Position numbers and translations under genes: made by a program. Source: Flammeovirgaceae bacterium BBD 1991-12 (GTDB taxonomy: Bacteria; Bacteroidota; Bacteroidia; Cytophagales; Cyclobacteriaceae). Taken from it: a DNA stretch of 64,000 nt. Where the stretch lies: positions 1 through 64,000 of the forward strand of contig LYSV01000011.1 in the NCBI GenBank assembly GCA_001657315.1, given 5' to 3'. Below the pieces are notes generated by a model that was given only the letters and a program-made list of their open reading frames with translations, was not told the DNA's origin and searched no databases. Positions 37,067 to 46,496 of this stretch are shown piece after piece (position 1 is the first letter of the stretch; each line of letters starts with the position of its first letter).

Positions 37067-39517
37067 TTATTCATACTTCAACGTTTCTGCAGGCTGCTTC
37101 ATGGTTGTTCGTATGGCATGCCATGAAATGGTACACAACGCGATCATAACCGTCAACCCACCGGTGACGGCAAATACTCCGGGCCCTACGCTGATGCGAT
37201 AAGCGAAGGTTTCCAGCCAGCCAGAGGTCACGTAGACCGTGAGGGGAATACTCACGAACATGGCTATAAGTATAAGATAAACGTATTCTCTGGAAAGCAA
37301 TACCAGAATCCGTTGCTGTGACGCTCCCAGCACCTTTCTGATGCTTACCTCCCTGGTACGGTTTTCCATGTTCAGGGAAGCAAGAGCGAACAGGCCCATA
37401 CAGCCTATGATAATGGCAAGAGCGGCAGCAATAGTAACGATCCGGGAGAGGTTCTGCTCCTGATCATATTGAGCAGCCAGGGTCTGATCTACAAAGGTAT
37501 ATTCAAATTCCTCGCCACCGGTCACTTTCTTCCATGCATTTTCCAGAGAGGCCAGGCCTTCCTTAACCTGACCGGCCTGTAGCCTGGCAAATACCTTTGG
37601 CAACGGATTGCTGCCAATACCGATATTCTCAATACCCTCCATGACGATCATGGGATTGATCACCATCACTAAAGGATCCACTGCTCCATGCAGGGAATTG
37701 TAATTAAAATCTTCTACCATGCCAATGATCTCATGATCCCCAAACTTATCCCCGGGAAGCTTCTGTCCTACTATCGCCTCCGTCATGTTGAAGGCCTCGG
37801 CAAACGCACGGTTCACCACCATGGACCGGCGTGCATCAGAAGTATGGTCATCGGTAAAACCTCTGCCCTCAGTGATGCGGATATTTGCAGTGGACATGAA
37901 ATCCTCGTCCACCACCAGCATATCAAAAGTGCGGTAATTGCCGCTGTTATCCGTGAAGCCCACATTGGTCCAGCCACCTGAGCCAAAGGTATGATTGGCA
38001 ATACCTGTGGTCATAACACCGGGTTTTCCATTCAGTTCATTGCACAGTAGCGTTCCCTTTTCAAATCCTACCCTCAGGCGTTTCATGAGCCCTTCTCCCG
38101 AGGGTATGTTCATCTGCACTACTGCCAGTTGATTCTTATCAAAGCCCAGATTTTTGTTCTGCAGGAAGTTTAGCTGATCTTTCATGAGTAATGTGGTGCT
38201 GATCAGGAAGATGGTGAGCACAAATTGTATGCCTACCAAAGCTTGTCTGAGTGCTGGTCTGCCACCGGTACCGGTAAGCTTTCCCTTTAGAATGGCTACA
38301 GGTCTGAAGGCGGACAGCAACAAGGCCGGGTAGCTGCCGGAAATAATACCGATCACTACCATTAGCACCGCCAGGGTAAGCCAAAGAGAAGTGTTGAACT
38401 CAAAAACCAGTTGCTTACCAGAAAGCTCATTGAATAAAGACAGATTGGACATAGCCAGTAGTAGTCCCAGCAAGGTAGCGATCATGGCCATGATAACTGC
38501 CTCACACAGGAATTGCAGGATCAACTGGCTTCTTTGCGCCCCCACAACCTTTCTTACACCCACCTCTTTCGACCGGTTGACCGATCTGCTTATGGAAAGT
38601 GCCACAAAATTAACACAACCCAAAAAGAGGATGAGCAGGGCAATGCCTCCGAGAATATAGGCATACTGCGGATCACTAACAGGTGCGATACCGGCGGGCA
38701 TATCGTTATTCAAATGAATGTCCAAAAGAGGCTGAAGACCAATAGTATACTCACCTTCCACATAATCCTCTCCCAGCACCTGCTGCATCATTAAGGGAGT
38801 TTTGGCAATAACCTCTTCTGCCTGCTGATCTTCTCTGAGTACCACATAGGTTTCAGGCATTACGTGGTACCAACTGCCAAGCTCCCGCTCACCCACGAAA
38901 ATATGATTATTGAGTTCAGATATGAGCAGTTCAAATTGAACACTGGAATTACCGGGCACATCATCTACCACTGCTTTCACCGTAAAAATGCGCTCACCGT
39001 CGCCAGGATCCATGATAAGTGTCTCTCCTACGGCCTGATCCATACCGAAATACTTCTGAGCAACCGAACGGGTGATGACCACGGCATCCTTATCGTTCAG
39101 CACCTGCTTCGGTTTACCATAGAGGGCTTCAAAATCAAAGACATCGAAAAATGATGGGGTAACCACGGTTACCTGCTCGTTAAACTGGTCTACGCCTACC
39201 TCTACAACCTGATTAGTCTGATTAATGCGCACATATCCGGCTACTTCGCTGAAATTTTCTACCAGGGCAGGCCCCAGAGGATAGGGCGTGACTGTATTGA
39301 AGAATTGCTCATTTTCACCATAGTCTTCAAATACCCATGCACGGTAAATGCGGTCCGCTTTGGAGTGAAAGTCATCGAATGTCCACTCATCTTTTACGAA
39401 AAGCACTATGAGTATACAACAGGCGATACCCGTTGACAGTCCGGTAAGTGTAATGAAGGAGTGCAGCCTGGATTTCCAAATGTTCCGCCAAGCGACCCGG
39501 AGATAGTTTTTAAACAT
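37067..39517 (-). CDS. FtsX/MacB-type ABC permease
   Basis: An 816-residue permease with the same architecture: one N-terminal helix (LTGLSTGIACCILIVLFV), a large periplasmic MacB_PCD-like domain, FtsX triple-helix core (YILGGIALLILFLGCVNFVA; KEVGVRKVVGAQRSQ), a second periplasmic domain and a second FtsX core (REVSIRKVLGASQQRI), ending QPAETLKYE. It is 197 bases upstream of the 806-residue paralogue. The ATPase partner must be encoded outside the window. Substrate unknown. Confidence 0.92.
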   Translation of the reverse strand: MFKNYLRVAWRNIWKSRLHSFITLTGLSTGIACCILIVLFVKDEWTFDDFHSKADRIYRAWVFEDYGENEQFFNTVTPYPLGPALVENFSEVAGYVRINQTNQVVEVGVDQFNEQVTVVTPSFFDVFDFEALYGKPKQVLNDKDAVVITRSVAQKYFGMDQAVGETLIMDPGDGERIFTVKAVVDDVPGNSSVQFELLISELNNHIFVGERELGSWYHVMPETYVVLREDQQAEEVIAKTPLMMQQVLGEDYVEGEYTIGLQPLLDIHLNNDMPAGIAPVSDPQYAYILGGIALLILFLGCVNFVALSISRSVNRSKEVGVRKVVGAQRSQLILQFLCEAVIMAMIATLLGLLLAMSNLSLFNELSGKQLVFEFNTSLWLTLAVLMVVIGIISGSYPALLLSAFRPVAILKGKLTGTGGRPALRQALVGIQFVLTIFLISTTLLMKDQLNFLQNKNLGFDKNQLAVVQMNIPSGEGLMKRLRVGFEKGTLLCNELNGKPGVMTTGIANHTFGSGGWTNVGFTDNSGNYRTFDMLVVDEDFMSTANIRITEGRGFTDDHTSDARRSMVVNRAFAEAFNMTEAIVGQKLPGDKFGDHEIIGMVEDFNYNSLHGAVDPLVMVINPMIVMEGIENIGIGSNPLPKVFARLQAGQVKEGLASLENAWKKVTGGEEFEYTFVDQTLAAQYDQEQNLSRIVTIAAALAIIIGCMGLFALASLNMENRTREVSIRKVLGASQQRILVLLSREYVYLILIAMFVSIPLTVYVTSGWLETFAYRISVGPGVFAVTGGLTVMIALCTISWHAIRTTMKQPAETLKYE

Positions 39518-39916
39518 GACAGCTTGAGTTTTTTTGACCTTAGGAAACGGATATTTAAGATTTCGTTTTTTATTCCAGATTTAAAATAACAATGACCCCA
39601 CTTCGGGAATTGGTGTAGTCAACCGTCGATAATATGTAGTGAAATGAGCCTGGGTGAGATCACCACCAAAATATAGCTGATCCCTCAGCCATCTGATCCT
39701 CTCGGGGCTCTGGACCCTGCCAATGAAGGTTTACCTGGGTATACCCCTCTCCGGTTTCCGTCAGCGAAAGGCTGGCAGACGCCGTCCATTCCATCCACAT
39801 ATACAGTTCCGGCGGCAATATATCTCTCTGGCAACCGACAAGAACTATAACAACAAAAACAAAGGAGGCTGCCTGTGCTCAGGGCAGCCTCCCTTCTCAA
39901 TCTTTAAATACTTGTT
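39518..39916. other. 399-base intergenic region with terminator
   Basis: No convincing gene. The minus strand contains an open stretch resembling a lipoprotein (VVIVLVGCQRDILPPELYMW) but it has no start codon and overlaps a strong terminator, so it was not called. The promoter of the 816-residue permease lies near 39520-39600. Confidence 0.5.
39855..39892 (-). terminator. Intrinsic terminator of the T9SS metalloprotease gene
   Basis: GGAGGCTGCC (39864-39873) and GGCAGCCTCC (39883-39892) pair perfectly around a nine-base loop; on the minus strand the stem is followed by TTTGTTTTTG. It begins 25 bases after the metalloprotease stop. Confidence 0.85.
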
Positions 39917-42256
39917 CTATCTTTTGATCATTATCTTCCTTGTCTCATTGAGCCCGTTAGAGGTTTTGAGATTCACAAAATACAAACCTTCCCTGAGCTG
40001 ACTGACATCAATACTTTCAGATAGCTGGCCATCCACATTTTGCCACTTCAGCTCTCTCATTATGCGTCCACTCATATCGTAGAGGGTAAAGTTTACTTCT
40101 GCCACCTCATCCATATCAATGGTTATGTTCAACTGATGATGGGTGGGATTTGGAAAGAGACGCAGTACCTCACCTTCCAGTTCAAAGGTACCTCCACCGG
40201 AATTTCTCAAACCATTCAGCATCGTAATGGAATTACCTGCGGACCGGACTCCGGAAGAGGCAGTAATGGTGACCTGGTCAATGTATATTTCATCTCTGTT
40301 GGCACTGGCATCACACTGGAACCTGAACTGTGCATTGGACGGAAAATTGTACTCACCGGCGTTGATGGAAATATTGGCCACATAGAAATTGCCATTGGTA
40401 AAAGAAGATCCGCTGGCATAGGCGGCTATGGTGTTCCATACAGATCCGTCAAAATATCGCACCCAAAAATCTTCCCCCGACTCCATGCCATTGGGATAGA
40501 AGTAAAATTCGATATCGATCTGGCTGTAGGTGCTCACGTCGAACGTTCCGGATGTCATGGATGAAGCAACACCGGAGTTATCACGGATGCGGATGGAATA
40601 ATTGCCTTCATAAGAGAATGACCCATTGTATCTTGCGGCATCACTACCACCATCTGTCCAGCCATCCCAGCCGGTTTCAAAGAAGCTTTGAAGCAACGTG
40701 ACAGCACCAGGTCCGCCTGATGATCCGCCTTCCACACAATAGCTAACAGACTCGGACGATCCAAAAGCACCGCCTGAGGCAATCACATTACTACCGGCAT
40801 CTTCCAGTGCGTAGGATCCGCTACCATAGGCACAACAGATCCCATCACCGTAACTGTCATTAATGGTAAAAACATAGTTACCATCACCAAAATCAAAAGT
40901 TTCCGTGATGGTCTGTCCATTGGTACTGTATCCACTGCCTGATGCTACCGTAGTACCATTCCTGGTCAGACTCCAGCTGGTTTCGGATGGATAATTGTCC
41001 AGTACGAGCGTAAAGGTTACCGGCGCTGTTCTGCAATTGCTGCCTGTAGTAGTTACCGTAAGGTCCGGGGAATAATCGCCACTACCTGATGCGCACCGCG
41101 CCCGGACTTTTGTACTATAGGTTGTGCCAGGATCGAGTCCGCTAGCATTGTAGGATGTACCGGTAGCGTTGAAAATATTACCATCAATGCTTACATCATA
41201 GGACACTGCCTCCGCCACGGCATTCCAAGACAATGTAAAACCATTGTCACCTACATTCGATGAAGCCAGACCACCCGGCGGGGGAAGCAGACATCCATCG
41301 ACAATGGTACCCAGGCCCTCCCTTGGCCCTCCCGGAGCAAAAATGGCGTCCATTCTGGCTTTCTGGCCCATAGAGAACATGAACATACAGGCGTCATCCA
41401 CGTAATCCATGTAGTTCATGAACTGATCACTGGTAAACCCGCCATTGTTGGTACAGGACCGGGATGGATAGTTGGGACAACCATAATTGGGCCCTCCTGC
41501 CACAGGCGTATCAGCCACAAAATCATCCACGCTGCAACCCCCATCACCCCAGATATGCCTGAGATTCAGATAGTGGCCAACTTCATGGGTTGTAGTGCGG
41601 CCTTTGTCAAAAGGAGTGGAAAGGTAAAATCCTGTGCCCTTATCGGAGCTACCAAAATACTGAGGACTCACCACAATACCGTCGGTAGCCGGGCTGCCTC
41701 CCGGAAACTGCGCATACCCCAGTATACCTCCTCCGATATTACATACCCACACATTCATATTACCAGCTGGGTCAATGGGGTCTACACCTCCCTGAGACGA
41801 TCTCTTCATGGCATCATTTGTTCCCCACGAGGACCGTGTACTTGCCTTACGGGTCACCTGTACCAGAGTAAACTCAATTTCCACATCAGCAGCAGTGAAC
41901 TCCACAGGCACACCGCTTACATCACTGTTCAGCTTTCTGAAATCCTCATTGAGCACATCGATCTGCGACTAGATCTGAGCATTACTGATGTTCTCCTGAG
42001 GTCTGCCGGTATTGTAGATCACGTGCACAATGACTGGAATAGCAAGGATGCCGGTTCTGGCATTGGCTTTGTCTTTGCTGTTCTTCAAAAACTCCAGCGT
42101 CCTTTGCTCTATCAGATCACGTCTCTTTGCAATTTCAGGATCCTGATTCTGTTGTTCCAGCACGGTCTCTGCCGCACAGTTTCTCGGTGGATGCTGTGCC
42201 TGAAGTTTAAAAAAAATGCACAACAGCAACGACAAAAAGAGTAGTCTTCCTTTCAT
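39917..42256 (-). pseudogene. M43-type metalloprotease with T9SS sorting domain, broken by an amber codon
   Basis: The frame from 42256 encodes a signal peptide (LLFLSLLLCIFFKLQAQ) and propeptide, then hits TAG at 41971-41969 in the codon series AQI-stop-SQIDVLNEDF, and continues uninterrupted to 39917. Without the stop it is 779 residues: an M43 (cytophagalysin/pappalysin-like) domain with HEVGHYLNLRH (zinc ligands His224, His228, His234; Glu225), a fibronectin III domain (about 330-415), a jelly-roll-like region and a C-terminal Por/T9SS sorting domain (LFPNPTHHQLNI to the end). CAG-to-TAG is the simplest explanation. A GTG at 41956 would restart translation only without signal peptide. Confidence 0.85.
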
Positions 42257-42527
42257 TTTGATTTTGGGTTTAGGTTGAAAAAAACGATTTATAGTACTAA
42301 ATTTTGAAAATTTTTGACCTAATATTTAAAACAAGCTTGTTATAAATTAATCAGTTAACTTCAATAATAGTACCACAATATCCATTTTAGTTAAGAATTA
42401 TCATATTTCCTATGAAAAAATTATGAAATCACCATCGCGGAATATATTCGTTCAGTATGATGAAAAAAACAAATTGGACAAACATTACACAGAACTTTTT
42501 GTTGTAACACCAACACAGTCGTTGTAG

Positions 42528-43415
42528 ATGGGAAATTATTCGATAAAAGAGCTGGAAAAACTGTCTGGTATCAAGGCGCATACAATACGGATATGGGAGA
42601 AGAGGCATAATATCATTGAGCCTTCCCGTACCCAGACCAATATCCGGTACTACTCCGACGAAGACCTTAAGAAGATCCTGAATATATCCATCCTCAATAA
42701 CAATGGATATAAAATATCGGAAATAGCCAGCCTGACCAGGGCCGATCTGGTAGAAAAAGTAAAAAAGCTATCCGAGGAAAAGTCGGACACCGGTATCTAC
42801 ATTGATCAGTTGACGCTAAGTATGATCGATTTTGATGAGGCCAGATTTGAGAAACTTATCTCCACTTTTATTCTGAAACTTGGATTTCAGCGTACAATGC
42901 TGGAAATAGTTTATCCTTTTTTGACAAAAATCGGAGTACTGTGGTTATCCAATAACATCAGCCCCATTCAGGAGCACTTTATCACCAACCTGGTTCGTCA
43001 GAAAGTGATAGTAGCTATTGACGGCTTGAATGTACATGTCCGGGAATCTACTAAAAAAGTGGTCTTTTTTCTTCCTGAAAATGAAATGCACGAGATAGGG
43101 CTTTTGTTTTTTCATTATTTATTGAAGGATATGGGGTTCAAAACATATTATCTAGGACAGTATGTACCATTGAACGATCTGGAGGAGAGTGTAAAAATGC
43201 TTAAGCCGGATACCATGATCTGCTCAGTATCCTACAGCCCTTCAGCAAGGCAATTGTTAAGGTACCTGGATGGACTAAATGAAAGATTTGCCGATACAGA
43301 TATCTACGTAACCGGCCAGCCACTTCTGGAACAAGGCATCTCCAAATACGAAAATCTTCATTACTTCAAAGATGCCATTCACTTGAAGGAGATCTTCACT
43401 ACATTCATCGACTAG
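42528..43415 (+). CDS. CarH/LitR-like MerR regulator with cobalamin-binding domain
   Basis: A 295-residue regulator. The N-terminal MerR HTH (1-75) has YSIKELEKLSGIKAHTIRIW and RTQTNIRYYSDEDLKKI. The middle four-helix bundle contains Trp139-x9-Glu149-His150, and the Rossmann-like B12 domain has ENEMHEIG with His188 as presumed lower cobalt ligand. These match the AdoCbl-binding motifs of the light receptor CarH. The residue after the Trp is Leu140, whereas T. thermophilus CarH has His132, the ligand formed after illumination. It stands directly upstream of sigma factor and carotenoid genes and probably represses them in the dark. Confidence 0.9.
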   Translation: MGNYSIKELEKLSGIKAHTIRIWEKRHNIIEPSRTQTNIRYYSDEDLKKILNISILNNNGYKISEIASLTRADLVEKVKKLSEEKSDTGIYIDQLTLSMIDFDEARFEKLISTFILKLGFQRTMLEIVYPFLTKIGVLWLSNNISPIQEHFITNLVRQKVIVAIDGLNVHVRESTKKVVFFLPENEMHEIGLLFFHYLLKDMGFKTYYLGQYVPLNDLEESVKMLKPDTMICSVSYSPSARQLLRYLDGLNERFADTDIYVTGQPLLEQGISKYENLHYFKDAIHLKEIFTTFID

Positions 43416-43722
43416 AAAACGTTATCACTATTTAACGTCCTGTTTTCTCGCATTCCGATTCGCATTCACAGAACCCTGCGGACCTGGTGAGGAGTCTTGT
43501 GGATCCCCTTTTTCTGATTTCACCTCAAGCATTAGCTATTAACGGTTGCTTTTTTTAAAACAACAACACCAAGGTACTGAACCAAAGCATCCATTACGTG
43601 TTTCACGTAATTCCTGATTTAAGACGCAACACTTACACAGCGCGGTCACATTCCTGAGAAATTTGGGTTGAAAGAAAAAACTTCTTTTCACACAATAAAA
43701 AACCCGATTAAACGCTACACGC
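43416..43722. other. 307-base gap before the first ECF sigma gene
   Basis: No gene. It holds an exact dyad ATTACGTG-TTT-CACGTAAT (43593-43611), and near the end a single ATTAAAC half-site (43707-43713) with a weak partner TTTTCAC at the same 14-base spacing as the operators further downstream. Confidence 0.5.
43593..43611. promoter_or_regulatory. Inverted repeat upstream of the first ECF sigma gene
   Basis: ATTACGTG and CACGTAAT are exact arms with a TTT spacer, 112 bases before the sigma ATG. A protein-binding dyad is more likely than a terminator because no T-run follows. The binding protein is unknown. Confidence 0.45.
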
Positions 43723-44307
43723 ATGACGAAGAAGGAATTTGACGAGCGTATTGCTTCAATAAAAGAAACCCTCGAGGCAGTGGCGAGGAAATTCACCACT
43801 GACTATCAGGGCGTTCAGGACCTTGTACAGGACACCATTCTCAAGGCCCTCACCTACAGGCATCACTACAAACAAAACACAAATTTCCTGGGCTGGATCT
43901 ATACGATCATGAGAAGCGCATACATAGACAGATACCGTAAGGATCAGCGCATGAGAACGTCCATTGACGTAACGGAAGAGCTCTATTACCTGAATATTGC
44001 AGATACCCATACTTTCAACCGACCGGATAACAGCTATGAGTACGGTTATGTGATAAAGTGCATTGATGAGGTAGATCCCATGCTAAGCATCCCTTTCAAG
44101 ATGTATATGGAGGGATTTAAATATCATGAAATTGCAAGTATCCTGAATATACCTTTGGGTACGGTGAAAAACAGGATATTCCATGCCCGCAAAGAGATCC
44201 AGAAAAAGCTGTCACCTGAAAATACCACCTACAAAAACGGATCCGTTGGAACAGACCGGGTGAAAACCGAAGTATTGAACACGTCTGATTCGAAAAATGA
44301 CGGCTGA
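43723..44307 (+). CDS. ECF-type RNA polymerase sigma factor
   Basis: A 194-residue sigma-70 family protein. Region 2: DLVQDTILKALTYRHHYKQN and FLGWIYTIMRSAYIDRYRK; region 4: EGFKYHEIASILNIPLGTVK followed by NRIFHARKEIQKKL. A C-terminal tail of about 30 residues (after KKLSPEN) is not part of the fold. No anti-sigma factor gene is adjacent. It is close in sequence to the next gene, so a recent duplication is likely. It lies between the CarH-like gene and the carotenoid genes. Confidence 0.93.
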   Translation: MTKKEFDERIASIKETLEAVARKFTTDYQGVQDLVQDTILKALTYRHHYKQNTNFLGWIYTIMRSAYIDRYRKDQRMRTSIDVTEELYYLNIADTHTFNRPDNSYEYGYVIKCIDEVDPMLSIPFKMYMEGFKYHEIASILNIPLGTVKNRIFHARKEIQKKLSPENTTYKNGSVGTDRVKTEVLNTSDSKNDG

Positions 44308-44406
44308 TCATTTAAAAGAATTGTAGAAATGAACGGGCACACTGAATGTGTCATTCAAAAGGATCCAACAGTACAACTTGCTAAAAGTTAGATGTTTAAA
44401 CTTGTT

Positions 44407-44434
44407 GTTTAACATATAACTAAAAATATTAAAC
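44407..44434. promoter_or_regulatory. Upstream CarH-like operator
   Basis: GTTTAAC-N14-ATTAAAC. It lies just before the -33 box of the second sigma promoter and has the same length and spacing as the copy at 44471-44498. The 21-base centre-to-centre spacing (two helical turns) fits a MerR-type oligomer. A GTTTAAAC palindrome at 44394-44401 may be an extra half-site. Confidence 0.65.
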
Positions 44435-44441
44435 AAAATCA

Positions 44442-44471
44442 TTGCATCTCCGATCGGATTGGTTATATTTG
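44442..44471 (+). promoter_or_regulatory. Promoter of the sigma-crtI-crtB-idi transcript
   Basis: TTG at 44442-44444 (-33) and TATATTTG at 44464-44471 (-7, exact TAnnTTTG) are separated by 19 bases, the optimal Bacteroidetes spacing. Transcription should begin near 44477, inside the downstream operator. Confidence 0.75.
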
Positions 44472-44498
44472 TTTAACGTTAACAAACAAACATTAAAC
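44471..44498. promoter_or_regulatory. Downstream CarH-like operator
   Basis: GTTTAAC-N14-ATTAAAC overlaps the last base of the -7 box and covers the predicted start site. Binding here would block RNA polymerase. Same architecture as 44407-44434, with start points 64 bases apart. Confidence 0.65.
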
Positions 44499-44501
44499 AG
44501 T

Positions 44502-45008
44502 ATGGCTTCAGTAGAGTTCAACCATCAAATAGCCTCACTGCAAGAGACTTTGGAGCTGTTTACCAGAAGATTCACCAAGGATCAGGAAGAATCAGAAGAT
44601 CTGATACAGGACACGATCCTGAAAGCGCTGACGTACAGAGACAAGTTCAAGCAGAATACAAATTTGAAGGGTTGGCTTTATACCATAATGCGCAACACTT
44701 TCATCAACAACTACAGAAAGTCGCAGCGCGCTCGTACGACACTTGATGATACCAAAGAGTCCTATTACCTCAATGTTCCGGATAACTATACCTTTAATAC
44801 GCCGGATGGTAGTTATGAGTATAAGGACATTATGAAATGTGTCAGTGAAATCAGGGAAGATCTGCTCATCCCTTTCAAAATGCACACGGATGGGTATAAA
44901 TATCATGAGATAGCCGAACATCTTAACATACCCATTGGCACAGTGAAGAACAGAATCTTCCATGCCAGAAAAGAAATTCAGAAAAAATTAGTAGCTTATG
45001 CTTATTAG
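44502..45008 (+). CDS. ECF-type sigma factor heading the carotenoid operon
   Basis: A 168-residue sigma factor. Region 2: DLIQDTILKALTYRDKFKQN and LKGWLYTIMRNTFINNYRK; region 4: DGYKYHEIAEHLNIPIGTVK and NRIFHARKEIQKKL. It shares long identical blocks with the gene at 43723. The ATG at 44502 is chosen because a TTG 60 bases upstream is part of the -33 box. It ends nine bases before crtI and so is probably cotranscribed. It may extend light activation to other promoters, as ECF factors do in other light-carotenoid systems; no anti-sigma is visible. Confidence 0.92.
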   Translation: MASVEFNHQIASLQETLELFTRRFTKDQEESEDLIQDTILKALTYRDKFKQNTNLKGWLYTIMRNTFINNYRKSQRARTTLDDTKESYYLNVPDNYTFNTPDGSYEYKDIMKCVSEIREDLLIPFKMHTDGYKYHEIAEHLNIPIGTVKNRIFHARKEIQKKLVAYAY

Positions 45009-45017
45009 GAAATAAGC

Positions 45018-46496
45018 ATGACAAAAAAAATTGCTGTAATTGGATCGGGCTTTGCAGGACTATCGGCGGCGTGCTGTCTGGCGGACGCAGGCTGTGATGT
45101 AACAGTTTTCGAAAAGAACAGTACCCCCGGGGGCCGCGCAAGGCAATTTACCTCCGAGGGTTTTGTTTTTGATATGGGGCCCAGTTGGTACTGGATGCCA
45201 GATGTGTTTGAGCAGTTCTTCAACAGGTTCGGCAAAAAAGCTTCAGACTACTATGATCTCAGACGTCTGGATCCTTCATACAGAATTTATTTCTCCGATG
45301 CGCAGCCTGTAGATATCCCGGCAAGTCTTGATCAGCTTTATGAGTGGTTCGATGAACTGGAGCCCGGAAGTAGTATTCAGCTCAAAAGATTTTTAAAAGA
45401 GGCGGCTTACAAATACGATGTGGGCATCAATGACCTGGTGTATAAACCGGGCCAATCCTTGTCGGAATTTGCAGACTCGAGATTGATCAAGGGCATTTTC
45501 AGGCTGCATGTTTTCCAGTCAATTTCCTCCTATATACGTAAGCATTTCAAACATCCCAAGCTGGTACAGCTCCTTGAGTTTCCTGTACTGTTTCTGGGGG
45601 CCATGCCCAGCAAGACTCCGGCACTTTACAGCCTGATGAATTATGCCGACATTGCCCTGGGCACGTGGTATCCTATGGGTGGGATGTATGAGATCGTAAA
45701 GGCGATGCATGATCTGGCGGTTTCACTGGGCGTTAAATTTCACTTTGATTCTCCCGTAGAGCAGATACAAATGAATGCTGTCCGGGCCAGGGGTCTTATT
45801 GTCAATGGAGAAACCAGAACCTTTGACTTCATAGTGGGTGGAGCGGACTATCATCATGTAGAGCAGCACCTGCTCCCTGAAAAATTCAGAATGTATGATG
45901 AAAAATACTGGGATAAACGTGACATGGCTCCATCAAGTCTTATCTACTACCTGGGCATCAACAAAAAGCTGGACAATCTCAGGCATCACACACTGTTTTT
46001 TGACGAATCCTTTGAGGCGCATGCAAAGGAGATCTATGAAAATCCCAAATGGCCTTCCAGGCCCCTGTTCTATGTATGCTGTGCCTCAAAAACAGATCCC
46101 ACATCAGCACCGGAGGGGATGGAAAATGTGTTCATTCTTATCCCAACCGCGCCTGGACTGGCGGATACACAGTCAACAAGAGATGGCTACTTCGATATTG
46201 TCATGGATCGAATGGAGGGACTGACAGGGCAAAAGATCAGGGACCACATTGTGTATAAAAGAAGCTATGCTCACAGGGATTTTACAGGCGATTATAATGC
46301 ATATAAAGGAAATGCCTATGGTCTAGCAAACACTTTGAGGCAAACGGCGTTATTAAAACCGTCAATGATCAATAAAAAAGTAAAGAACTTGTACTACACT
46401 GGCCAGTTAACTGTGCCAGGGCCCGGCGTGCCTCCGTCATTGATCTCAGGACAGGTGGTAGCCGGAGAAATCATGAAAAAAATCAACGCCCAATGA
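45018..46496 (+). CDS. crtI: Phytoene desaturase CrtI
   Basis: A 492-residue FAD-dependent desaturase that converts phytoene to lycopene or intermediates. The N-terminal dinucleotide fold is IGSGFAGLSAACCLADAG and DVTVFEKNSTPGGRARQF; the C-terminal signature LTVPGPGVPPSLISGQVVAG is typical of CrtI family members. Other landmarks are FDMGPSWYWMPDVFE and YYLGINKKLDN. Length is usual. Its ATG follows the sigma stop by nine bases and its stop overlaps crtB (ATGA). Membrane-associated. Confidence 0.96.
   Translation: MTKKIAVIGSGFAGLSAACCLADAGCDVTVFEKNSTPGGRARQFTSEGFVFDMGPSWYWMPDVFEQFFNRFGKKASDYYDLRRLDPSYRIYFSDAQPVDIPASLDQLYEWFDELEPGSSIQLKRFLKEAAYKYDVGINDLVYKPGQSLSEFADSRLIKGIFRLHVFQSISSYIRKHFKHPKLVQLLEFPVLFLGAMPSKTPALYSLMNYADIALGTWYPMGGMYEIVKAMHDLAVSLGVKFHFDSPVEQIQMNAVRARGLIVNGETRTFDFIVGGADYHHVEQHLLPEKFRMYDEKYWDKRDMAPSSLIYYLGINKKLDNLRHHTLFFDESFEAHAKEIYENPKWPSRPLFYVCCASKTDPTSAPEGMENVFILIPTAPGLADTQSTRDGYFDIVMDRMEGLTGQKIRDHIVYKRSYAHRDFTGDYNAYKGNAYGLANTLRQTALLKPSMINKKVKNLYYTGQLTVPGPGVPPSLISGQVVAGEIMKKINAQ

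Noticed and set aside
39685-39900. Lipoprotein-like minus-strand frame (LVLVGC-type motif) downstream of the T9SS protease
   Set aside because: The frame with the Cys motif has no start codon and its would-be signal peptide coincides with the T-run of a strong terminator, so it is most likely chance.
44442-44501. Upstream TTG start for the second ECF sigma factor
   Set aside because: The TTG belongs to the -33 promoter box and the added residues would be encoded by operator DNA.
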